This document shows, piece after piece, positions 56,300 to 64,000 of a stretch of DNA of 64,000 nt; the first letter of the stretch is position 1; the number at the start of each line of letters is the position of its first letter. Below the pieces are notes generated by a model. It had not been told where the DNA came from, did not search any database, and saw nothing but the letters and a program-made list of their open reading frames with translations. This DNA is from Globodera rostochiensis (lineage: Eukaryota; Nematoda; Chromadorea; Rhabditida; Heteroderidae), in the NCBI GenBank assembly GCA_018350325.1, contig JAEVLN010000046.1, forward strand, positions 124,001-188,000, read 5' to 3'. The translations under genes and the position numbers were made by a program.

Positions 56300-56619
56300 A
56301 ATTTGTATTTTTCAAAGAGAGGGTGGGAGGTATAAACGTAACTAATTACCCCAACTTTTGCTGGGCCACCAAAAAAACTCTTTCCACCCACACACTGTGC
56401 CAAAACATAAAAAGTGCCGACCACATATTCTGCAAGAGTATTCGCGTCGTCCATCTCCAACAGGGATTTGTACGCCTTATTTATACGCTTAAACTCCGAA
56501 TCATCCGATCCCGTTTTGTCCGGATGAAATTTCTTCGCTAGCTGACGGTATTTCTTTTTGATTTTTGCTTTGTCAGTGCAGGGCTCAAGCCGAAGCGCTT
56601 CAAAAGGATCAAAATCCAT
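56272..56619 (-). CDS. J-domain (DnaJ-like) protein
   Basis: ATG at 56619 opens DFDPFEALRLEPCTDKAKIK then KKYRQLAKKFHPDKTGSDDS and EFKRINKAYKSLLEMDD, a full J-domain with helices I-IV and the HPD tripeptide that stimulates Hsp70 ATPase. After LEMDDANTLAEY the sequence looks intronic (GTGGTCGGCAC or GTCGGCAC as donor) and the ORF's last 10 codons lie in a palindromic repeat, so the listed end is probably not the true C-terminus. The next exons could be those of the ankyrin gene downstream on the same strand, making a J-ankyrin protein, but phase does not settle this. Confidence 0.68.
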   Translation of the reverse strand: MDFDPFEALRLEPCTDKAKIKKKYRQLAKKFHPDKTGSDDSEFKRINKAYKSLLEMDDANTLAEYVVGTFYVLAQCVGGKSFFGGPAKVGVISYVYTSHPLFEKYKLKVEYKRFY

Positions 56620-56728
56620 ATCAAGTCACTGGTGCTGCCGTTGAGAAATAGCGCGAAGGGCACAATTATTTACAGTATTGACAGCAAGCAGCAGGGAGGG
56701 TTCCAAGCAAATCTGTAGATTTGTATTT

Positions 56729-56990
56729 ATCGGGTAACCCCGATCCGGTTCCGGACCGATCGATTCAAACCCAACCCCGGTCTGAATACGGATCGATCCG
56801 AAACCAAACCGCTTTTGCGACCCGTCCCGGACTCAGGCCGATTGAATCAGGCATCCGACAGCGTTTTTGTAATGTAATTCCGGAGTGGATAAACAGAACG
56901 GATAGGTATGGTCCGGTTCGATCTGTATTCAGACCGGGTTGGGTTTGAATCGATCCGGTCCGGAACCGGATCGGTTACCGGATACCTATA
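56729..56990. repeat. palindromic element with 75-bp arms (GATCCGGTTCCGGA)
   Basis: TATCGGGTAACCCCGATCCG, then TTCCGGACCGATCGATTCAA on the left, is answered by TTGAATCGATCCGGTCCGGA and ACCGGATCGGTTACCGGATA on the right. Upstream of the J-domain start by about 110 bp. Confidence 0.85.
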
Positions 56991-57059
56991 TAAGAATTGG
57001 ATCCGTTTCCAATTTGGTACAGAATTGTTAAATTTTGTAACACTTAGCAAGGAATTTGA

Positions 57060-57500
57060 GGGGGGGGGGGCAGGGGGCAATGCATGTCCGGTGAGAATAC
57101 CGCCGGCACAAACAAACATTGGACGAATGAATGAATGGATTTTGGGGGGGGGGGGGGGGGTCAGTGAATTTTTTTTGTGCAAAAGTAAATAACAAATACC
57201 CCCCCCCCCCAATTGTTTACAGCAACAGGGGTCATTCATTTCCCCAACCCTAACCCAAACTCACCATTTGCATGAAAAAGTCGCATATTTTATCACCATT
57301 GGAAAAATAACATTAAGGGGTTTGGTTTTCCGGGTCGATCTACCTATATTCGGACCAGGGATGAAAATGTCCGGAATTCCGGAAAATTTCCAAATCCTAG
57401 AAATTTGATTTTTTTTTTCTAATTTTCTGAACAGTTTTTCGCCCCCGTGATGAGTTTTTGGACGATTTTTTCAACAAATTCCATCAAAAATTCAATCGGC
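57060..57500. repeat. dispersed flank module, copy 2 of 3
   Basis: Shares CCGCCGGCACAAACAAACATTGG, the long G tract, CAGTGAATTTTTTTTGTGC, AAAAGTAAATAACAAAT, a C tract and AATTGTTTACAGCAACAGG with 47230-47420 and (inverted) 61880-62060. These modules flank the ankyrin-SPRY copies and the ankyrin gene, so they are part of a duplicated block. It overlaps nothing coding. Confidence 0.7.
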
Positions 57501-57869
57501 GGCGTGCCATTTTTTCGGGGTTTTTGCTGAGAAAAACCCTGACCCCCGGCTTTTTTGGTCGGGGACGAAAACCCCGAGCCCGACTTTTTCCGTCCCCAAG
57601 GGCTCGGGGAGCAACCCGACTTTCCCTCCATTGACCGGTTGGATAAATCGCACAAGCAAATTTTGGAAATTTCTCCTCCCCATTTTGTCAGTTGAACATT
57701 TACATATTTCATCACCAATTGTTAAAACGATCGATTTCGGTAAAAGTTGGTTCACCGAATTTTTCCGTAAACACTTTATCTTCGAAATTTTCTCGGCATC
57801 GAAACAATAAATTTTGGCATCTACCTAAAGGCTAACTGAAATTCGCAACACGAGATTTCGTGCCGCCGC

Positions 57870-60800
57870 TCAACTTTCAGCCGTTCTTTGCACAGCTTCA
57901 CGCAGCATTCTCGCAATATCAGCAAATGCCGGCCTGACTGCCGCTTCACACAGCCTTTTGCCAATATCAGCAAAGTCCTGTGCCGTCCTGCCGCCTTAAA
58001 ATGGGGACAAAAATTTAAAATAGTTATATAACCTTAAAGTGAATTGGACTTTTTGAAAAATGTTCGAATTCGGATCCGGGGTTCGAAATTGGTCGAGATG
58101 GAGGTCAGATTCGAATTCATACGCTCCCGGGTACCCCTAAACACATTTTAATTGACTTTAAACTTAAAAAAAACAGAATTGCCCCCTTTCCACGATTTTT
58201 ACAGAAATGCAATGATTACGACGTCGTATCGGAGCTTGATGTCTTATCGGAGATACGACGGAAATTGAAATAGGCCCTAGGACAGGATTGTCAAAATATG
58301 CCAACCATACGACAAAACAACAACACCTGCGTTTGTAACCAAATCAACGCGCGCGCCTTTTTCGAGCAAATAGCGCACCAACTCAGCACGTCCATGGAAA
58401 GCAGCGGCCATCAACGGCGTCCGGCCCAATTTGTCAACCGCGTTTATGCTCCCGCCATTCTCGAAGAGGCATTTAACTAAATAAATTCTGATAATACCAA
58501 GCCCATAAAAATTGAAAAGAATTTCGGGGAATCACCCAAGCGCGATCAGAATCCCCGAAAACACCCAATCGGTATCAGAAGCCCCTAAAAACCCAATCGG
58601 GATCAGAATCCCCCGAAAACACCCAATTGAGATAAGAACCCCCCGAAAACACCCAATCGGTATCAGAAGCCCCTAAAAACCCAATCGAGATCAGAACCCC
58701 CCGAAACAGAATTTCAAAAACACCCAATCGAGATCAGAACCCCCGAAACAGATTTCCAAAAACACCCAATCGAGATCAGAACCCCCGAAACAGAATTCCA
58801 AAAACACCCAATCGGGACCAGAATCCCCAAAACATCCGCAAATGATTCGGGCTCTGACCAATTTCCAAATTTCCGCGAATGCACGAGCAGAACAACGGCG
58901 TCTGTCCATTGCTCATTTGTTGATCAACTTCCGCTCCGTATTCGATCAAAAGTTCGCAAATAGTATTGGTTGTCACAATACAAAGTGGCGACAGCCCGAC
59001 TTAAATTTAACCAAAAAAATAGCGAGTATGGACACCACTAAAATAGAAGATAGAATATCGGCTATTATTTGTCAAAGAATATGAGTAATCTTTTGGCGTA
59101 ATCATAACTAGGGTGTCCAAAAATGTGTACATGCATGTTTTTTTTCCTGAACTGGGAGTGGTCTGAATTGCATATTTGTGCATATTTTGCCATTTATGTG
59201 TATATTTTTTTCTTTATATGCATATTTTGGCATTTTGCAAAAAATTAGTGATCTTGGCAAGAGAAATTTGATTTGATTTTTCTCCGCGATTTTTCCCCTT
59301 ATTTTTATGAAAATGTTCAATTCTTCAAGCATTTTTTTCAAAAATGACTAAACCTTATTGTTAAAAATATGAATTATTTTTCAAAAACAGCCAGAAATCC
59401 ATGATTTTGGGTTCATTTTATCAAATTTTTGAACAAAAATGCTAAAATATGCTCGAAATATGCAAAATATGCCAAAATATGCAAAATATGTAAAAAATAT
59501 GCACGAACCCCCAAAATATGAAAAATATGTTTTTTTAAACTTGACCAAAAAAGCTCAAACCAACGCGAAAAGGCTATTTTTAAGCCGTATTCTTCAAAGC
59601 ATATGAGAAAACAAAATATGCAAAATGCATATAATCCGTTCCCTAGTCATAAAAGTTCAAAAAAGTCTCCAAAACAAAACATTCACTTACTTATCGCTTT
59701 CCCGTCAATTGTCGATTTGGCGCCTTTATTTGGGTCCATCCCCTTCACCTTCAGCTTAAAAGAACAGCAAAATAATTTTGTTTTAGTGTTTAATTGCCCA
59801 AATTTCAAATTTTACCAAACGTCTGACCACTTCCAAATGCCCTGCGGCTGTCGCGATCCAAAGTGACGTCACTCCGCATAAAAAACGCAAAAATATTAGA
59901 CTATTAAAGGAATTGCGCAGCACAGTGAAAAACCGTGCATAATCCAAAACCCAATTAATCAAAACTCGTCAGAAAAACCGGCGGTAAATGTTGATCATAG
60001 CTCGGTAGGCTGACATTTGGTCGAGGTGACATTTCGTCGAATAAGCAAAAATACGACATTTCGTCGAATGGAATTTCGTCAAATTTTAAATCCATGTTTT
60101 CTATGGTAAAAGTATGCGTAGATTACAAATCCGAGCTCGAATTTTGCGAACCTCGAACCCGAATTCGAACATTCGGTTGAACAAAAGGGTTTCTCCCCCT
60201 GCGGTTTTGGCCAGCTTAATTTGCTTATTAACTTTCTTCATAGTGGTTTCAGGCGAAAAATTTTTCGAAATGGCCTAAATCATAAACCAATCGACTCCAC
60301 TCTAAGCCTAGCGCACGAATCTGCAAAAATTTTTGCGCGGACTCAACTATGAAGAAACTTATGGCACCCTCAGACAATTGAGTCCGCGCAAAATTTTTTG
60401 TTTGCAGATTCGTGCGTTAGGCTTAGAGTGGAGTTGATTGGCATATGATTTGGGGCCATTTCGTTCATGTGAGCTATGATTAACATTTTTCAAACCGGCG
60501 CCAAAACGGGCGAGGACTAAAAAACGCGGCAAATTCATTGTTTTTTCTGGGGGGCAAAACCATTTCCCCTGGGGGGTTTTGGTAAATTTGTTAAAAAGTG
60601 ACACACTCCCTCTCGCTTCCCCATCAATTGGTATTTCGAACGTTTCGCGCACATATCCCACTTCGTCTTCCAGCTGTGTAGTAAACGATCAGATAAAATT
60701 TTATGAAAAAAAGTTTTAAAAAATTTCGATTTTTTACCAAAATATCGACGACATTCAGGTGATCGTTCAGGGCGGCTACAAACAGCGGGTTTGCACAATT

Positions 60801-60953
60801 TGATTGTGGCACTTCAGCAGACAACACACGCTCCAAAATGTCATCTCTGATCACTGATCGCAATCGCCCAATATCGACAAATCCAGAAAATTGGAACACC
60901 ATTTCGGCCTGAACTTGTGACTCTAGTACATGGGACCAGCGGGCACGGCTCAC
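57870..60953 (-). CDS. ankyrin-repeat protein, complete 7-exon model
   Basis: Exons 60953-60738, 60673-60607, 59871-59816, 59754-59691, 58999-58859, 58476-58327, 57994-57870 join in phase (819 nt, 272 residues). The start at 60953 is the first ATG in frame; 60902 is an alternative. Ankyrin repeats: NCANPLFVAALNDHLNVVDI (about residue 54), TSLWIATAAGHLEVVRRLLK, GLSPLCIVTTNTICELLIEY with GAEVDQQMSNGQTPLFCSCI, and GRTPLMAAAFHGRAELVRYL with LEKGARVDLV. The last exon (GRTAQDFADIGKRLCEA...) ends at TGA. Ankyrin proteins act as protein-binding scaffolds; the partner is unknown. Introns hold a 29-bp minisatellite and a 537-bp element. Its exon structure is shared with 53978-55893. Confidence 0.82.
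58510..58835. repeat. about 29-bp intronic minisatellite
   Basis: Ten or so copies of CACCCAATCGAGATCAGAAC followed by CCCCGAAA(C), some extended by AGAATTTCCAAAAA. Lies between exons 5 and 6 of the ankyrin gene. Confidence 0.9.
59109..59645. mobile_element. hAT-like element, 537 bp, imperfect TSD
   Basis: Left end TAGGGTGTCCAAAAATG and right end ATAATCCGTTCCCTA; flanks ATCATAAC and GTCATAAA agree at 6 of 8. Interior GCATATTTTGGCAT and ATATGCAAAATATGC units. Intronic in the ankyrin gene. Confidence 0.7.
60275..60455. repeat. inverted repeat with CGACTCCACTCTAAGCCTA arms
   Basis: CCAATCGACTCCACTCTAAG with CGCACGAATCTGCAAAAATT and GCGCGGACTCAA (60282-60345) is answered by TTGAGTCCGCGCAAAATTTT and CTTAGAGTGGAGTTGATTGG (60380-60442). 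Single arms recur at 39060 and 53105. Confidence 0.8.
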
Positions 60954-61123
60954 TCACTCTACCCGAAGCACCCAGTCCGTTTTGAAACTCCGCCTCCACC
61001 AAAATTTTTCTATGACAAGTATTCATCAACTCGTTTTCAAAAAATCAACTCGGGTTTTTAGTAAATGTGGAAATGCTGAAACCGTTAGCTAGTAAGGTGG
61101 AAAATTGCAGCCAAATTACCGCC

Positions 61124-61295
61124 TTAGGGGTTTGTTAGCTATCCTGAGCTTAGGGGTTCGTTAGGCTTAGGCCTAAGCCACCCTAAGCTTAGGGGTTCGT
61201 TAGCCTTACTATTAGGCCTAAACCACCCTGAGCTTAGAGGTCCGTTAGGCTTAGGCCTAAGCCACCCTGAGCTTAGGGGTTCGTTAGGCTTATAA
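61124..61295. repeat. TTAGGC-containing tandem array
   Basis: Four copies of a roughly 47-bp unit: GAGCTTAGGGGTTCGTTAGG followed by CTTAGGCCTAAGCCACCCT, each with a head-to-head TTAGGC pair. Flanked by short AACGAGTTGA and CTCGTTTCC words. Confidence 0.85.
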
Positions 61296-61879
61296 AACGA
61301 GTTGAGTTTCAAAAAATCAATTCGTTTCCAAAAAAAGTTGACTAAAAAAATTTTCTACATCACACCAAAAAAACACCGATCTCATTCCAGAGCCGGAAAA
61401 ATCTGGCTCAAGTTTCTCACCTTTTCGTCGTCATCATCTTGATACAATAAGAAGAATATGAGAACGCCAAATAAAACAAAGAAAATCCATGCCATTTGTT
61501 GAAAATCAAATAAAAATTGTTAGAAAATTGAACACTGGCGGATGCTTAACACCGTTAACATTAGGTGATAAAATGCCCGAGTGTTGAAATTTCGTTTGGC
61601 CCCGAGGTGTTGAAACACTCGTTTTACTTTGATGATAAAATATGTAAATGTCTGGGAAGATGTCATTCCCCCCCCCAGGCGGTCCGGACTTTTCGACAGT
61701 AAGCGGGCTTTTCGAAAGTAGCGGACGATTCGACTAGCGTGCGGCGCGGGATTGAGCCGCAGCGAAAACTGATCAGAAAATTATAAAAAATCAATATTTC
61801 TAAGATTGGAAATTTTCCAGAACTCCGGACATTGAATGAAATGTGCGTCCGAATGATAATTGCCGCAGAAGATGGAAAA

Positions 61880-62460
61880 TTGCGCGGGAACAGAGGGCCC
61901 CAAAGGAGTGACCTGTTGCTGTAAACAATTGGGCGGGGGGGGGGTGGTATTTGTTATTTACTTTTGCACAAAAAAAATTCACTGACCCCCCCCCCCCCGA
62001 AATTCATTCATTTGTCCCAATGTTTGTTTTGTTTGTGCCGGCGGTATTCTCACCGGACACGCCTTGCCCCCCCCCCCTCCCCCATGACGGAGATTGATTT
62101 TCTGCTTATGTTTTAAAGGATTTCTTCTGCAGAATTGGCCTATTTTGAGATTTTTCAATCCAAAAATTGCTTTGTTTAAAATTCCTTAAAATGTTCAAAA
62201 TTCTTCCGGCCGCGCTGCCTATCGAATTTTAAAGCCATTTGACTTAACGGAAATTATTTTTTCCATTCATTCGTCCGTTTCATTGTTTTCATTTCTTCCC
62301 GGGGGGGGGGGGGAGGATTATTTCAAATTTCAGCTTTTCCTTTCTTCCCCGGGGGGGGGGGGATTTCAAATATCAGCTTTTTTTCCTTTCTTCCCCGGGG
62401 GAATGTTTCAAATATCAGCTTTTCCTTTCTTCCCCGGGGGAATGTTTAAAATATCAGCAG
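61880..62460. repeat. inverted duplicate of the 46.8-47.4 kb flank
   Basis: Contains the C/G tract module (61915-62080), CTGCAGAATTGGCCTATTTT and GAGATTTTTCAATCCAAAAAT, CTTCCGGCCGCG, then GTCCGTTTCATTGTTTTCAT and four GGGGG...TTTCAAATATCAGCTTTTCC units. All are the inverse of 46790-47420. It forms the 5' flank of the second ankyrin-SPRY gene. Confidence 0.85.
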
Positions 62461-62513
62461 ATCGAAGCCTAATTAACCAAACTCCGACTGATCTTTCTCT
62501 GCATATATTCAAA

Positions 62514-64000
62514 ATGAGTGCATCGTCTTCACAACCAAAGGACCAATCAACATCATCCCACAAAAGTGCTGACCAGAAACAGCTCGTTGTTGTTGCGCCC
62601 GGAACTTCTGTTAAGGCCGCAAATCGTTCAGTGCTGTTGTGCGAGACGGAAGTACAGCTTGAGAAGCTCGCGCTGGACACGCAACGTGATCAGAACAAGA
62701 AGAGCGATGCGTGTGCCAATGATGGCGAAGAGGTGTTTCGTTTTGCTTACTTTATTCTGTCAGTCGTTTTGCGTTTCTACCTTTAGAAATGCCACCGTTT
62801 TGGGACTTTAAACCTTAATGACACCGTTTTGGGGCTTTAAACTTTAAAGTGTCTGAAAGAAATCACATAAATTCAGGTCAAATTGTTCTTTAAACTTGCC
62901 GAACGTGGCGGCGCCGCCAAAATGCGAGCAATGCTCAAAGGACCAAATGCCGACGTTTTGTTGAGTGCCAAAGTGAACGGTTTCACGGCGCTTTCCGTTG
63001 CTGTCCAACAGGGAAATACGGAAGTGGCCGAACTTTTGGTGAAAATCAAAATTTGGAGTAATTAGCGTTATTGTTTAATTTATTTTCAGAGAGCGAAAGG
63101 CGTAATGGACGTAAAGAGCCCAGCAGTGACATTCGGTGGGGAAACGATTAATATACCGTGAACCAGGAAAAATAGAATGCTATAAAAGAAACGGCGCACG
63201 ATAGGCGGTGCCGAGAAAATTTTAAAATTGGTGACTCAATTTGTGAAGAGATTTTCAACCAAAATTTTAAAAAACTACATGAATAGGAGGGGAGAAGAAT
63301 TTTGTAAATAAACTTGGCCTTTTCACTGAAAATTTCCAATTAGCAAAATAATGCATTTGCTTCGGAATTACGGAAATTTTTTCTGAAAAAATTGGTTTTA
63401 CCGAGGTGCTATCGGGCAACCCCTGGTTTGATGAAATTGTATACAAAAGATTTAGTTTTGACCCCTCAAAATCGATGGCGTTCCGATGTGTGTTTCTGGG
63501 GCGGCGACTTCAAACTGTTTGAGCCCGATCGATTGATTGTCGAAATGACGAATATGTGTAAAAATAAATTAATTAAAAAGGGTTTTTATTCACAAAACTT
63601 TTTGAAGTGTTCGGTGGCGCTGTCGTCGCTGAACGACCAATTCCGAAAAAAGATTCCGGCATTTTCTACTACGAAATGACCATTTTAAAATTAGAGCAAA
63701 ACGCGTAAGTCTTTTTGAAGGATTTTTTAACTTTTAATATAATAAATATTATTTTAGCGTTGTCCACATTGGACTTGCTACTATCAGACCATGGAACATT
63801 CCGTTTCCGGTAATTTCAAGCGTTTTCTTTCATTTCGAAAATTGAAAAATGAGTGCTTCAAAATTTTGTCAAAGGGAATTGCATCAAATGTTTGGGATGA
63901 CTACCATTTCCCCACATTTTCTCGCTTAAAATAGCTTATTGTTGGGTGCTGATCACGGTACACATCGGTTCAGTGCCAGCGATTAAAAGGTTATAACTTT
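62514..64000 (+). CDS. ankyrin-SPRY domain protein, second copy, cut by the window end
   Basis: Exons 62514-62732, 62877-63038, 63090-63135, 63456-63557, 63608-63704 and 63758-63809 join in phase and match the gene at 42681-46743 exon for exon. Exon 1 lacks one Ser codon and exon 5 one Pro codon. The SPRY part shows [33 protein letters not shown] and [13 protein letters not shown]. The donor of exon 4 is the conserved T|GTAAAA; the GT 6 nt earlier that is possible in the other copy is mutated to AT here, which supports the later site in both genes. The remaining SPRY exons should lie beyond 64000. After 63810 similarity to the sister intron is soon lost. Confidence 0.75.

Noticed and set aside
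1..64000. CRISPR array or bacterial operon interpretation of the repeats
   Set aside because: No constant repeat with unique spacers; gene structure is clearly intron-rich and eukaryotic.

Overview
The window is nuclear DNA of a nematode, most likely a plant-parasitic cyst nematode (Globodera/Heterodera group). Genes are AT-rich, cut into many short exons with introns often of 40-100 bp and acceptors such as TTTTAAG or TTTCAG. They include an NR6A/HR4-type nuclear receptor, a DEG/ENaC fragment, ankyrin genes and SPRY genes with the LTPQNRW...PDRLIV signature familiar from cyst-nematode SPRY proteins. Two or three introns look like GC-AG introns, which are known to be common in cyst nematodes. 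The species call is inference. All gene models were joined by hand using reading phase; none has transcript support.

Layout. 1-4937 is a 31-bp satellite whose right edge looks like a transposon end. 5.4-6.6 kb has a telomere-like palindrome, a minisatellite and two exons of a DEG/ENaC channel on the minus strand. 8.06-24.9 kb is one large minus-strand gene of 23 exons, an NR6A (HR4/GCNF-like) nuclear receptor of about 928 residues, with repeats and small transposons in its introns. 25-31.5 kb is repeat-rich with no supported gene. At 32.0-33.6 kb a decayed MULE with a 9-bp target duplication sits beside broken host exons (31.5 kb and 33.7-34.8 kb). 36-40 kb holds ankyrin-like and F-box-like fragments. 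42.7-46.7 kb is a complete ankyrin-SPRY gene (minus), repeated as an inverted copy at 62.5-64 kb (plus, cut by the window edge). 48.0-50.7 kb is a gene for a small membrane protein (plus), with an inverted 3' paralogue at 51.6-52.6 kb. 54.0-55.9 and 57.9-61.0 kb are two related ankyrin genes (minus), with a J-domain gene between them.

The most striking signal is a large set of small hAT-like elements. At least fourteen have terminal inverted repeats of the form (T/C)AGnG... and an 8-bp target duplication that can be read directly, thirteen of them exact. Each is filled with short self-complementary motifs resembling its own subterminal sequence (for example CCGGGA, CTCGAGA, CGGTAT, CCGGATA). 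Two tandem satellites, the 4.9-kb 31-bp array and a minisatellite at 14.0-14.4 kb, end in the same kind of terminus, which suggests that satellites here grow out of the inside of hAT elements. One element inserted so that its target duplication copied a splice donor. The apparent genome strategy is turnover of lineage-specific ankyrin and SPRY families by inverted duplication, while palindromic non-autonomous transposons fill the introns.
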